From Nectonema munidae (taxonomy: Eukaryota > Nematomorpha > Nectonematoida > Nectonematidae): DNA of 64,000 bases. The stretch lies in assembly GCA_030549495.1 (NCBI GenBank), contig JAUIRK010000855.1, forward strand, positions 692,001-756,000. The letters run 5' to 3'. Under the pieces are notes generated by a model. The model made no database searches and was not told the origin of the DNA. It saw only the letters and a list, made by a program, of their open reading frames with translations. Shown in pieces: positions 33,681-46,857 of the stretch (its first letter is position 1; each line of letters begins with the position of its first letter). The position numbers and the translations under genes are program-made.

Positions 33681-36600
33681 TTTGGAAAAGTTACTTGTAA
33701 AAATAAGTGCCGTTGAATAGTTTATTTCCAAGTAATCTTGAAACTTATTATTTCAGCTATGCTTGGAAATGTTTCTCGAAATCTTTCTACCTGTCCTTTT
33801 TCATTTAATAAATGATCTTGCTCGGTATCAAAGTTCGTTATTGAAATCCTAGTTAGCATCTAGTTTAGCCAAGTTGAAATCCAGCTTGCAAGATTGGAAA
33901 CCCTAATTTCATTTTACAGAAAATATATTATTGCTTACATTTACCCTTTCCTTCCGATTTAGTAAAAATATAGGTCCATTTATAAGGCAACCTTTTTTTG
34001 ATTACCGTCTTTCGCATATGCTCAAAAAATTGAACAGAGTAGAAGGATAGCCTTTGTTTCGCTAACAAAATAAATTACTGAATCTTAGTACTAAATCGCA
34101 GAAGTTTGTTGTTGTGGCTAAAAGCAAAAACAACTAAAGGAATTTATTGGAAAATGTTTCACAATCGGTGCGGTCTTCTTCAATTCACATTTCGTTTATT
34201 CGCTAGTCAGTATTATCAGGGACTTTAGGGCTCATTCTCTTGCTTTTTGTCGATAAATTTTTTTGACACAACCACTCACCTCAATTTTGAGAGAGAGAGC
34301 TCTTGAAATTCTATATTAATTTAGATTCGCAAAGAATTAAATAAAGAATGATAACAAAGACTTTTTTAATCCATATAAACAAAAGTTACCCATATGTGTT
34401 TGAGAGGCCCACTAACTCATTAATATAAGTTAAAAATATAAGTTATTTTGATTTACACTTTTACATGAACAATTTTAGAAATGTACAAAAAAAGGAATCC
34501 TTACTTTTTTTTCCAACAAATTAATGTTATTTTTATCAAAAACATTGTGAGATTTATTTTATTCATACAGGCAAGATATTTTTATACGTTTCAATTACTC
34601 TCCTTTGCTGATATTCCTTCAGAAAAATCATTTATTTTTTCTATCTTGCTGCACTCAACCCTTGATTTTCTTAGCCAAAATGTGTGCTATTGCTGGTGAC
34701 GGAATAGCATAAAGTAGGCTTTGAAGCAGACATTGCAATCATGTAGAGAAGACATATCAAGCATGCTGGGATACGCATTGATGGAGGTTTTGTTTGGAGT
34801 TAAATAAAATAAAATCTTGAATTAGCTACGGAACATTTTTTTGTGATTATTTATTTATTTGAAAGGGAACGAAAACTGTCAATTCATATGTTCTTTGCTT
34901 GGGCAAAGTCTTTTATTGTTTTAGAATTTTTTATCTAACAAAACAAAATGAAATAGTAAAGTTATAAACAATAAATTTCAACAATGAAAAAACCCAACAC
35001 TTCAAATTCGCACATTCGAAGGTAAGAAATATGTGATTTTTTTCTACCGTAGGAAATCTTGTTGCTTACTTTATTTTTAAGAATTATTCAGAAATATTAT
35101 TTGAAGTAAAAAAAAAGCTAAACATGAAATTAAGAAGCATAACTACAATTAAATTGATGGTTTCGTTTTGAAATATTTTATATATTCTAATATCTCCAAA
35201 AAACAATTTAAGAGCATTACAACTTCGATCAAAGAAAACACTCAAAACAAATTAATTTTACTCAACCCTGGCAATCTATTATTAGGCAATTTTAAGGTGT
35301 ACTTTGCATAAAAGTACTTCCTCAAATTTCGCTTGTCGTTCTCCAGGAGAGCAAAGTTTTTTATTTCATCTTGTGACATTTTTCTTTATTTGTTTTGAAA
35401 TTTAATGTGGATATAATATTACACAATAATACAAAATGATAATCGTATCAGTTTCGAGGCGTATTTCAAACCCTGTTTGCATATTCCTAATAACATGTCA
35501 TATCCAACACGCTTACCCATATTTACCTTTCTTATGGGAGACTTTTCTTTCTCATTTTTTTACGTTTTACAGGACTAATATTGGAACCGTTGGAATTATT
35601 TTTTGGAAATCTTAATGTGTTCGTATGAACACTTGATAATTCACAAATTTCTAACTTGATTAAAATATTTGTTTTCGAATACATGTTACTTCCTCCCAGC
35701 GCCTTCAAAATTTCTTATTTTTAGTGCGGTTAGAAGACTACTCTCAGATTCAATTTCTTAAAATCTAAATTTCTTTCCCAGGACCTTAAAAAATAAAATG
35801 TGATTTTTAAGCAAATCTAACATCTTCAGGTAAGCTTGACTTAGAAGAACCGGTTTCAATCTTTTTTAAGTTGTCCTATAATAGAGATAGTGTAATTTGT
35901 CTCTAAAAATATAAATGCCAAACTTTGTTACTAAGAAAAGTTACTAAACTTTGTTACCTTGTTACATTTTGCAATTTAGAATAAAAATAATATAATCATA
36001 TTGATAGCCAGAGAAAAGGTTGATTTTTTCAATATGTCCATTTATAAAAATGAGGTTTGATACATCAATAATTTTGATAACTTATCAAATCTTAATAAAA
36101 TAAACTAATACATGAATTGAGCGGCTGTTTCTCTTATATGAAAAAAAGAATCTTTCCATAAAGTACAAAAAATTAATGAAAAAAATATTTCATCAAATAT
36201 AAAAAAGAATCCAAAAAAATTCTGAATTACTGAAGAAATAGTTTTGGAGAAGTTGAATTTTGATTTTTTTAGTCATGTTTCAATAAATAAATGAAAATAA
36301 GTAATATTTTGCAGTTTTTTTGAAACGTTTTAAAATTGTTTGTTTTTTAAAATATATATTTATATTCTCGTCTGGGGAGTCGGAAAATGTTTGAGTATTT
36401 GGGTTAGAAGTCCGAGTCGATGAAAAATGATCGAAACACCTTTATCCAATCAGAACGAAGCATCAACTATAAGTTATTAGTTATATAATATTATAGCGCG
36501 CTTTACATTTAGCTAACCATCCATGTGATGCTTTAAAATTTTCAATGTCTAATTTACTTGCACTTTTCAGAGCTTTTTATTGTAATAGTAGTCCACTAAT

Positions 36601-37100
36601 AGAAATATTCTTTGAACAATGCAACTTGGAACCACGTTAGAATTTTTCATCCTATTTGTTGTTTTCATTGTTTTACAAATACGTATTCTTTTCGAATTGC
36701 TATTTTTTCATAAGCAGAAAGCTAATCATTTTTCCTTTTTAGAATGTTTTGTCAACTGAAAATATGCTTTCAAGTTTCCTTTGGCTATTATGAATAACTT
36801 ACTGAGAGTAAGTTCCTTACGGCTTGTTTGAAAAAACGGATCTTTTAAAGAAAAAAATTGAAGCAAATAATGGGATTAAGCAGTGAACAGTAGGATAATT
36901 ACTATTTTTATTTTTTAAATTAAAAAAAATTTGAAGGAACAATTGCTTTTAAATATAAAATTTAAAAAAAATTAAAAAAAAAGTGAAAGATCTTCAAAAC
37001 CACGTTTTCATAAAACATTGTGGAGTGTTCAAGAACGTTCTGGAACATTTCATCTAGACTGTATAAACTGTCTCATTTTTCAGTGCAAGTCAGTTAATCA
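33681..37100. other. AT-rich spacer, no gene recognised
   Basis: Only chance open frames (for example 34481-34699). No repeat unit or RNA gene could be supported. Confidence 0.4.
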
Positions 37101-37529
37101 CTTTACCTATATGTAGTGTCGGACGTGTTTCTTTTGAGAAGTTATTTTGCGCAAACGTCAGAAAATCTCTTCTAAAAATCCAGCAACCGTGTAAAGGCAA
37201 ATTGGTCTATTTGGAAGAAGAATCTCTCTTCCTCTTCTAAGCCAAAAAGGAATCCAAGCATTTCATTTGTTGAAAGGCTATCCAATCTCACACTGATGCC
37301 GACAAGCGCATTTCTGTTCTCTTTTCTGTTCCACAGCGAGAAGCGACGACAGAATTTAATTAAAATTATTATTATAGATAGAGAATTGCTTTAGAAAGAA
37401 ACTCTAGATTTTTCAGAAAGAAACTCAATCTTCTGATTAATCAAAACAACAAAAACAAAAAATCCATCCGACAAATTCACTGCAATACTTTCTCAGTTAT
37501 TTGATGCCACCGATGTGAATGAGAAATGA

Positions 37530-38900
37530 AGAGTGAAGGCAAGGTTGGTTATTCTACGCTCAAGCAAGCTCCTTTGAAACCAATGCACCCAAGAAAACGA
37601 ACCCGAGTATGAAGCCAGCCCTTTCCATCCGCAACCCACACAAGATACTGTCTCTGTAATCTGGCTCGAATAATCAGAGAAGGCCAGAAATTGAAAATAA
37701 AAATTATTGAAAAACTACAAAGCGGAGATCGCTATTGTCTCCACTTTGATGGTAAAAGACTACCAGTCAAAGAATATCAAGTACTTCTGCTGAAAAATAG
37801 CACAACCGAAATCAAACTCTGTGTTCTAAAATGCGAGAGTGGTTCTGTCAAAGCCATTCTCACAAGAAACTACATCAGCTAATTAATGAATACATTGCTT
37901 GAAAAAATATTTGCATGATAATCTGGGACACGACTGCAGTAAATCCTGGCTCTTCGCACGGGATTGTAAACTCATAAAGGATGATGTCATGAGCAAAGGC
38001 TTCCAGAAGCCACAGTACATCGCTGTCAACACCATGTACTCAACCTCCTTCCGAAGCACGTCGTGAATTTCTTTATTCAAGGACAAACCACCAAACCAGA
38101 ACTGAACTATTCCTTCATTGACAAAATATCAAAGAACGACGACTCCTTTCAGGATGTTTACCACCAAGTTGCAACGAATGATGCTAACACAGACGAAACC
38201 CCTGGATGGCGAGACGATTTCAAGTTGTTATATGAAGTATGGCAGGCATATCGTCATTACAAATCTACTGGAAGAAGCTCCCGAACTTACATCAGGCAAG
38301 ATGGAACTCGCTCGCTATGTACGCTTTTATAGCCAGTCTGACGCCGCATCCTCGCTACAGCATGCGACTTCATCTCCTATGAGTGGACAGACGCTTGGTT
38401 TCGGACGCAACACTACAACGAAGCCACCTTTAATGAATTGTTGACCTCACTCCACAAGACAAAGTGCAAGAAGGCAATACAGTGCTTGGAGATGCATTGG
38501 ACGGTTGAGGAGTCGTTAATTGACATTCCCAGATCCAACCAAAATGCTGAACGGGCTGTAAAACTTATGGAGGAACTACATTAGAACTCAAAACAAGTCA
38601 CATTTTTTAATCTAAAGTTCATAATAGAAAAAAAAATTTTAAATAGCGTTTTGTATATTTTATACTCACTTAATCTTTTTATAACTTATGTGCTAATAAA
38701 ACTTGTTGCAAAATCAATTTCTATTTTTTTCGGAAATAAAATGAATTTTTTACTTTTTTCTATTTTTTCTTTAACGTGAAACAGGGAAGTTTTTTAAAAA
38801 ATGCAAACATTAGATTAATATTTTTAAACTACACACAGAAGTTCCTCGTTTGCAAGTGGTTTCATAAAAAAAAGTTCTAGTAATAACCCTAGTGAATTTA
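37530..38900 (+). pseudogene. degenerate transposase-like gene (multi-copy family)
   Basis: A block of higher GC and protein-like content is split among all three plus frames. Segments in order: LQSGDRYCLHFDGKRLPVKEYQVLLLKNS then VLKCESGSVKAI (37700-37860); WDTTAVN (37921-37941); RDDFKLLYEVWQAYRHY (38209-38259); a HQARWN-type motif (38290-38310); YEWTDAWFRTQHYNEATFNELLTSLHKTKCKKAIQCLE; and a C-terminal IPRSNQNAERAVKLMEELH ending at a stop near 38583. The layout (Asp-containing 'WDTT', 'HxARW', C-terminal helix) resembles the large transposase-like ORF family of many invertebrate genomes, probably hAT-related; that placement is inference. The 3' part recurs twice, in the composites at 20.5-21.2 and 29.4-30.1 kb. 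Several frameshifts make this copy non-functional. Similarity to the composites continues past the stop to about 38870. Confidence 0.6.
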
Positions 38901-39157
38901 CTCATTATATTTTATCATTGAACGGCCTTTACATGTTAAATTAAGTAAAAAAAAGAATGAATGCTAGTTAATAATAATTAAATCGTACATTTTAATGCCA
39001 ATTAAATGACAAATCGAAAATGTTTAAATAATCAACTTAATATGATGTATTAAGATATGACACGGAATTAGCTTGCGTTAACTCTGGCTTTAGTAAGTTT
39101 AGACTTTAGAAGCTGGAGTAATGAATTTTAAGATCTGCGTAAAACACTAGAAGGATT
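38901..39157. other. AT-rich spacer
   Basis: Nothing recognised. Confidence 0.4.
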
Positions 39158-39200
39158 AGAAGTGGGCAGACTACGGCTCCGGACAGCATGAGCCCCTTTT
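39158..39200 (+). mobile_element. hAT-like terminus (CAGTGGTGGGCAAACTACGG class)
   Basis: AAGTGGGCAGACTACGGCTCC resembles the left end of the widespread hAT group with termini like CAGTGGTSGGCAAACTACGG. The opposite end was not located with certainty. Confidence 0.35.
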
Positions 39201-39483
39201 AAGTTTTTTATCTTCATTCACCTCTACCTTTGATGTTATTGATTCAAAGCATTTTGATTGGCTGAAGCATACACCCTATCACTCATTGGTTCAAACTACT
39301 TTCACCAAAATGGCTTTTTTTCATTCTCCTATTTCAGTTTTTGCAGTGAGTGTATTTAAGTTTTTGAAGAACGAAGTTACTTTTGATTTATAATGATCAT
39401 TCTAAATGTGTATAACTAATTTTAATCTTTTTAAAAAATTTTCAGGATTGCATTTTCCTACAGATCCTATATAAAAGGCGTGT

Positions 39484-39528
39484 GGACAATTCGGCAGGAG
39501 ATTGTTTATTTACAGGCCGTATTGTCCA
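39484..39528. repeat. imperfect hairpin, 12-bp arms
   Basis: GGACAATTCGGC and GCCGTATTGTCC can pair with one mismatch around a loop of about 20 bases. Function unknown. Confidence 0.5.
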
Positions 39529-39559
39529 GAGCCAGAAATCTCAGTGAGCCGTCTGTCTG

Positions 39560-42090
39560 CGCGTGAATTGTCTTATAAAACAAATAAAGATTTTAATAGG
39601 CCCACTTGTATATATTAAAAGGGGTTTGAGTCAAAAAAATATGGAAAGCACAAAAGATACGTCGTATGAAGAAACTATGCCGAGTCCAATTAAAGCTGAG
39701 AAATATAAAATTTTAATTACTCTTGGAGAAAGTTCATCAATAATTCATGAGCTGGGTTCTTGTTATAAGCAGGATTCATAAAGGCAGAATGTCTGAGAAG
39801 ACAAAATAAAATTATTCAGAGGCCGAAATCTGCCACTAAATGTGAAGAAGCCGACTTGTCCAAAAGACTACGAGTATCTTGCCAAATAACTAAAGCACGG
39901 AATAAATTTTTATGACTCATGAAATTTCTGGGAAACTGGGCTCTATATCTGGGCTGGCATTTGACATTATCAAACCTGGACAAAAATGTTATTGAAAAAA
40001 AGTAGAACAAAAATTTGTGTTTGACATGAAAAATACTTCAAAGGTAAAAGACAATCACATTTGCAGCTAAATTTTTTTAAACTCCCTTCTTGACCTATGA
40101 GATTAGTGAATGAAAAACCAGGTTTCTTGTAAATAATGTGGTAATCCGTTGTTAAGCGAAGTCAAACCGGACAATTCCGAAAAACGGGACATCTGATAAC
40201 CCTATCTAGCTGGTTATGCCGCCACTTTGGCTGTAAAAAGCATAAAATAAAATTCTAATGAAAAAAACTTAAGACAGCACCACATTATCTTACTAAACTC
40301 TCTCTTACTTCGATATCTACTGTATATTCGAACATCTCTAATCATGAATATTATAAATATATAGTCTTCCAAAACCGAATTGTCATTCATCTTTGTTTAT
40401 GTTGATATATTTATAAAATAAGAAAACAACTTCTACTTTTTATAAGAAAATTGCTCTGTACTTGATTTTGAGAGTGAAATAAATGGCGAGACATTTGAGT
40501 AAAAATCATGTTTTTTGAATAATCTTTACTACAATTAAATTTCTGATAATCTTTTGCGTGGTATTAAAGTTTCGGGCGGTAGAAACACAGGATTTGACTG
40601 AATTTGACCAGATTTGAGTGAATTTCAACAAAGTGAATTAAATTCCAGAAATTTAGATAATTTTCATCGGGCGAAAACTAATTTTCCTGTATTTAACCAA
40701 ATTATAAATTTGATCAGACTTTATTGAATTTGAACAAATTTGGCCTGTATTATTAACGAAATGTAATCTTATTTATCCAAATTATCGAATTTGAACAAAT
40801 GTATCCGAATTCAATTTATAAGGACCAGATTTTATCAATGATGTTCAAAGTGTACACGATTATTTATACAATCTCAACCATTTGAGAACTAAAAACATGC
40901 GATTTCTCCGATTTCATGCGTATATGAATATAAATAATTTGAATCTAAATAATATGCCTTTATTACATGAAAATAAAAAAAAGTAAATATGATTCGATCA
41001 ATTACGATCCAATAATATCGGTACAGGATATTTATTCAAATTAAAAATTGCAATTAATTTCCTTTTGCAATCCTATTTTGTCTTTTAGTAGTTCTATTTT
41101 GCCTTTTCGCAAAATAATATTTAAACCAATTTTTTATTTTGCCGTTTTTTGAAATAATATTTAGTTAATTGAAAAAGTTAATAAAAAATAAAAAAATTAC
41201 TGAAGAAGTAATAAAATTTGTTATAATTTAATTCCTGATTCGTTGTGAAAAATTTTAAAAATTGAAAATAATTTTAAAATATCCAAAAAGAGTTTAAATA
41301 AAAATGACATATATCAAAAAATTGAATTCAGATAGAATTGCAAAAGGACCAAATAGAATTGCATTCGACCAATTCAAATTGAACACAGTAAAATCTGGCG
41401 AACTACCATATGTCGTCAATTTTAGTAAATAAAAAATGATGTATAAATCCTTTTAATGCAGTATACCCTCATCTGCTAGTAGTTTAGTTTAAAAAATTTA
41501 AAACTTGGAATATTTGAATTGTTATTTTTGGCTTAAAAGGGGATGAGTGTTCTAAAAGTGCCACTTTTTAAAGATTTTGCTTTCTCATTTAAATGTTTGG
41601 ATTTCAGAAAAAGCATCAAAGTTCGATTAATTACAAAATAGTTATGTCTTTTTATTAACATGGCGTCCACGAAATTTCGTCGACAAACCAAAAAAAACTT
41701 ATTTTCCTTATTACATATAAATTCAATTTATATTTGGAATAAATGATTTGTCAACGAAATCTCGTGTCCATGTCAGCGCAGCTAAAATACTTAAAATTAT
41801 AAATATTCTTCACGGTTTGTCGGAATAACACCCCCCCCCCCAGATAAGCTTAAGTTATAAACACATTGTACATATACCCCTTATTTTTTTCTAATAAAAA
41901 ATCGAAATTTTAAGCTTGTATTTAAAAACACTATTAGTAATCAATTATTATTTGAGATTTACAAAAATATTTATTCAATCAAGATCTTTTACTAAGGACA
42001 AAATATCTTAGTTTTTACCCCTCCTTCAGAAATTTGTGAACGCGGCCGTGTCTACAGGCATGTTTGAAAGAAATGAGTTTGAACTGAATC
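39560..42090. other. AT-rich spacer, no gene recognised
   Basis: The stretch 40570-40830 carries loosely repeated GAATTTGA / ACAAATTTG motifs without a fixed period. Two C-homopolymer or AT tracts occur. Nothing coding is supportable. Confidence 0.4.
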
Positions 42091-42091
42091 A

Positions 42092-42366
42092 CTACTGTCC
42101 AGTGCCGGATCTACTAAGTACGGGGCCTGTAGCAGATCGATTAAATTTTCAAATGATTGTCAGGAAGTAAACATTTTTTTTAATAAAATTAATCTAGATT
42201 CTACTAAAAAGATTAAAACCACAAAATTCAAGAACAAAAATTTATTTTAAGGAGGAAATATAAAAGAAGAATTGAAGAAGAAAACTAAAAGATATTACGA
42301 AAAAATTAGAATTAAGTGCGCGGCCTGTTTTATTTGCTACTATGCTAATCCGGCACTGCTACTGTC
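42092..42366. mobile_element. hAT-type MITE with perfect 8-bp target-site duplication
   Basis: The 259-bp element 42100-42358 begins CAGTGCCGGAT and ends ATCCGGCACTG, which are perfect 11-bp inverted termini. It is flanked on both sides by CTACTGTC (42092-42099 and 42359-42366). The 8-bp duplication and CAGTG ends are hAT hallmarks. It has no coding capacity. Inner arms also pair partially (GGGGCCTG against CGGCCTG). Confidence 0.92.
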
Positions 42367-44059
42367 CGTGACGGAAAACATTGAAAAAATGGCTTACATT
42401 CAATAGTGTGTCGGTGTTAGCAGTGGGATTGAGGGATAAACGAGGTCTATTTGCTTGTCGCTATGCTGTGAACACGTCATTTTATAAATTTTTTGTTATT
42501 CTACTACTTATATAAGATTAGATGCAGTTGCACGCAACGATTTTTACAAAAGAATATCCCATATTTTGTCAGTTGAGACAAAATCAATCGGAGGAAGAAT
42601 AGCAGTGTTCTTATCAAATCATTATTATCAAATTGAATGATGCATCGTCGAACAAAGTGTATTCAAAGTATTGTGAGATGATGAAGATATTTTTTTTATA
42701 AAATTCCATGTCGTTCGATTTTCGCAAAAACTTGTGAAAGAGTTCACGTGAATAAAATTTACTGCGCAAAAAAGATTTGAATTATATGAAAAGATGCAAT
42801 TTTTTCATCTCAAAAAATATAAAAACAATACAAATAGGGATCTTTAAATGCTCAGTTTCTTTCGGTCGACTTGAATCAAATCCGGTCAATTTCAGTCACA
42901 TACGGATTTTGTACGAACGCTTAAATTTGAACGTTTAAATTTTTATGTATTATATGTTTGATTTAAATCAAATGAATGTTAGAGAAGTCGAAATTAGTGT
43001 TTATTTGAAAGCACTAAACAAAACAAATGAACCAAAAGTAGAATAAGGTAAAGAAGAGCGTGTAAAACCCCAAACAGATATGGCAGAATCTGAAACATAT
43101 GTGTTACAGTCAAGTTTACTGAAAGTAGTTTGTAATCATTCCTCTCAATGAGAGTATGGAACTTAGTGCCAAGAAATGCCTCAATATTTTGAAGTAAAAG
43201 AATTTCAAAGACTTTTTTCGAGAAGCTACATTTAATATTTATAAAAATAAATACCTCTTATGATGTTTCATTTACTTGTGCTAATGGTAAAAATAGAGAG
43301 AAAAGATTTATAGTAATGTGAACATCTCCGTCATCCGAACGGTGCTGAAACCAAAGATGATCGCGGACGGGAGGACGTACTGCACTTGCATTTAATTGCT
43401 TTTGACATTGATATCGATCGACAAAAACACCTTTGCCTAAAATTTGAAGGATGCAGAGAATGAATGAATGAAAAACATAATCATTAAATGACGTGGAACT
43501 AGAAGTGAATTGACCTTGAAGAAGAGAAAAGACTGCTGCACCTCCTAATTAGTTCAGATCATAACAGGCAGAAAACTCTCCTCAAAATCCTCAATCTTAT
43601 TTAGTTTTTGTTCTCAGCGATGATGATTAATTGTTATAGCATCATCATCCACTCTGACTATGTATTACATAGCATGACTAGATTTGTAGTGTGAGAGTTT
43701 TCTTGACAAAATCTTTTATCGACACTGCAGTATTATGAAATTCGTCCCTGGGAATTCACACAGTTATTGATTAACATCACACACGTTTTCCACTCTTTCT
43801 ATCAGCAATAGATCGCTAAATGTGATGTGATGAAAAATAGACTGTGTCATAAACGAAAAATTATGCGTGTATTTTTCACAACATGGTGATGAGTTACAGC
43901 AGCACGAGCACATAAGGGATAATACGCGCGCGCATGAATAAATAGTTCTTCAAGCACATTTGAGAAACATTTCCTCATTCATCCATCATCACTCGTTCAT
44001 TTGTTTGTTCCTTGAGTTCTTCACTCCAATTCTTTCTCCTCTTTTCCTTATATCTTGAA

Positions 44060-44062
44060 ATG
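44060..44062 (+). CDS. FHL-like LIM protein, coding exon 1 (start codon only)
   Basis: The coding part of exon 1 is just the ATG, immediately followed by the donor GTAAGAAG. The reading frame upstream is closed by TGA at 43961-43963 with no intervening in-frame ATG, so this is the natural start. The exon choice is supported because the next exon opens in phase 0 with APNCTLC, giving MAPNCTLC. That matches the way FHL proteins begin, a few residues before an N-terminal half LIM domain. The leader upstream (about 43900-44059) is pyrimidine-rich and repeat-free, consistent with a 5' UTR. The promoter itself was not identified. Intron 1 is 5,025 bp and holds a hAT derivative, a LINE tail and a MITE. 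Confidence 0.6.
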
Positions 44063-44397
44063 GTAAGAAGCTTCTACCGTTATATAAAATAGTCCTCATT
44101 TTTGATATATGTTCTCAACGTCTGAATTCTCACCACGTTAGAGTGTTCTAGGGGAAATGCAGAAGATTGTTGGAGTTCCATCTTTGTGACATCCTTCTTT
44201 CCTGAGTTCTACGTTCACTGTTTTTTCCAGAATTAGGAAGATAGCGATGTATTTTCTTTGATTTTTCGTTATCGTTCTCTTTAATAACGGCAATGAAGTA
44301 ATATTTTTTAAACTAGGTATTTTTTATCTTAGCAGTTGTGTTGTTCATTCATCTTTTCAAAGCGGAATAAATATATTTCTCAAAAAAAACCCTAGAG

Positions 44398-44915
44398 CAG
44401 CGGTTCTTAACGCTGGGTCGAGACCCAAATTTGGATCCCCTGGCAATTTTTTTGTGTCGCCAAGGGCCAATGAGAAAAACGGGAAGATAAAGAATCTTGA
44501 AATGACAAAAATAAAATTTAATTTTACGAATAGAAATGAATACGGTCAGAAATCCATTTGATGTGAAAATGAAGATCTACCTCAGGAAATTTCTGATATC
44601 TACCAATTAGAAGAGCAACTAATTGAAATAAAAATGACAAAGCTCTTGAATATGATTTTAAAACAGAAACTTTGAGTGCTTTCTGGACAAATATTTATAA
44701 AGAAAAAGAAGTGGTTGGGTTCCAAGCACTTAAGGCCCTTCTTCCTTAATAAATAACATGTTTCTTTTGTAAACCAAAAAAAGCATTCCTATTTCTTAAA
44801 AAAGTTAGATAAATATTGTTTTTTATTATTCATCTTATTTTTTTACATGTTGGGTAGCGAGTGTTTGTGTCGTAGGTAAATTGGGCGGCAAATTAAAAAG
44901 GGCTGACTTAGAGAA
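44398..44915 (+). mobile_element. hAT internal-deletion derivative (inside FHL intron 1)
   Basis: The left end CAGCGGTTCTTAACGCTGGG is followed by GTCGAGACCC. The right side GGGTAGCGAGTGTTTGTGTCGTAGG then AAAAGGGCTGACTTAGAG matches the usual right-end layout of this hAT group. Between them, 44560-44750 retains transposase C-terminal traces (EEQLIEIK, then a FQALKALL-like block) on the plus strand. Too short and interrupted to be active. No exact target-site duplication was seen. Confidence 0.65.
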
Positions 44916-45424
44916 ATCACTCCTCCAATTGACTTCCATAAATAAAAATAAAATAATTTTGTGATAAAAACTTTCTTCTATAATTATATTGGATTACATT
45001 CCCTTCAAAAATTTATTTAACGGAATTTTAAAAAAAATGGCTTATTTTGATTACCATTTTATGATCATTTATTATTTTCAAACTAAATTGATAAATCCTG
45101 TTTTTAACACCTAAAGCTAACTCTAATAATTTTTTTTAAAAACTTTTTTTATACGAGTTTCTGAAGTATTTCAATTTTTTATTTCAAAATTTGCACAAAT
45201 TTATCTTAATTTAATTTTTCTTGACTTTTTTCCATTTAAAAATATCTTAGCAAATTGTACATGATCCTTCAAAATTACAAAACCTTCAACCTAATTATTT
45301 GTTTCCATTTTACTACTTTTTTTTTTAAAATTAATGCAAAATGAAACATTTGATTTAGTGATAAAGAAGAAACACTTTTTTGTTCAAAGTAAGGACAAAT
45401 GTAAGATGGTATTTTTAGTTGTAA

Positions 45425-46110
45425 GGTAACGATCCCAAATCTATTTTAGGCGTGGGCTCTTTCTTTTTCTTCTCATCTCCTTATTGGGGGCGATGGCTTT
45501 GATCCGTTCTCTCCAAAGCTTTCTGTCTGTAGCATCGCTTTCTTTCAAACCAAATTTTTTCATACTTTCTTCCAAATCATCTCCCCATCTCATTCTTTGC
45601 CTTCCTCTTTTCCTTTTACCTCCCTTCTCAGCACGTGTCGTCCATGCCATCTCATTTTGTTCTTTTCGATTACATCAATATCACACTCGTCATTACTTTT
45701 GTTCTTCGTCTTATTTCTTTATTCCTGATTCTCTCTCTCTTCTTGTTACATTTAACATTCTCATTCTCAGCATTTTCATTTCAGACACTTCCAACTTGTT
45801 CTTTTCTTTCTTTCTTTTTCAGACACCAACATTCTGAACCGTAAGTCATGTCTGGTCTCACTATGGCTAAATACGCTTTGGCCTTCAGTTTCATTGGCAG
45901 CTTTTTATCGTTTAAAACAGTCTTAACTTCTTTCCATTTTGTCCAACTCGCATTCAACCTCTGCTGTACATCCTAACTACAACCTCCTTCCTTTTCAATA
46001 ACTCACCCTAAATACTTGAACTCTCGCATTCGATCCCATGCTGATCTTTTATGCTTATCACAGCGTTTTCATTCCTACAGACTTTCCAGACTACAGCTTC
46101 ACAGCGTAGG
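45425..46110 (-). mobile_element. LINE 3' fragment (C-terminal RT tail)
   Basis: The minus strand encodes the post-RT tail of a non-LTR element. First comes a GSECWCLKKKE-like block near 45840, then RTKWHGRHVLR-like sequence. Finally the conserved end RGRQRMRWGDDLEESMKKFGLKESDATDRKLWRERIKAI is open at 45441-45650. Everything 5' of this is missing and the upstream part is out of frame. It is a dead, 5'-truncated insertion within FHL intron 1, opposite to the gene. Confidence 0.75.
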
Positions 46111-46857
46111 GACTTTATAATACATAATTCCTTATTACTTGGATTGCAAACAGGTTACGTCTTAGGCCTAGGGTCATTACAACTGGAAATAACTTCGTCA
46201 TAGTCATGGTTAGTTTATTCGGAAGAAAGTGTAACTATTTTCAGAAAAAGAATTAAAATTAAAGTAAAAGTTTTTGTAAATCTTTGATGACAAAACATTA
46301 TTTCCAAATTGGATCCTGATGGTAGCTGCTGAAGATCTTACACTCTTTCTCAAAATATATATCAACACAATGACTAACGTAAAAATGTAAAAATTAACTT
46401 TTTCAAGTTTGTATATCTATAACAATTACTAGGGCATAAAATAAATCGATAATAGGTTTTTTGATTTTTATTGATTGATTTTAGGTAATTTCAAATAAGT
46501 AAATTCAATTTAAAATAATTTGGGCGAACAAAAATTTTTATCAAACGGAGATTTGACCGAATGTATTTCACAGAAAATTTAAACAAATTGGTATTGTCCA
46601 GACTTGCAAATAATATTGTTCTAATGGTATAACAAAACTAAAATTTAACAAAATCGTGGTCATGTCATAACAAAGGTAACTTCGAGTTGATAAATCATCA
46701 CATAAATAAAAGATAGGAAAAAGTGAACCGGATTTTCTTATGTAGCGGAATCGCTTCAAAAACACTTACTGCTACCTCGTGATACCTTGCTCCGATTATT
46801 CAGTTTTGAGGATGCGGTATAGAGTTTGGTTGTGAGGTTTATTTGTTTTCGTGATGC

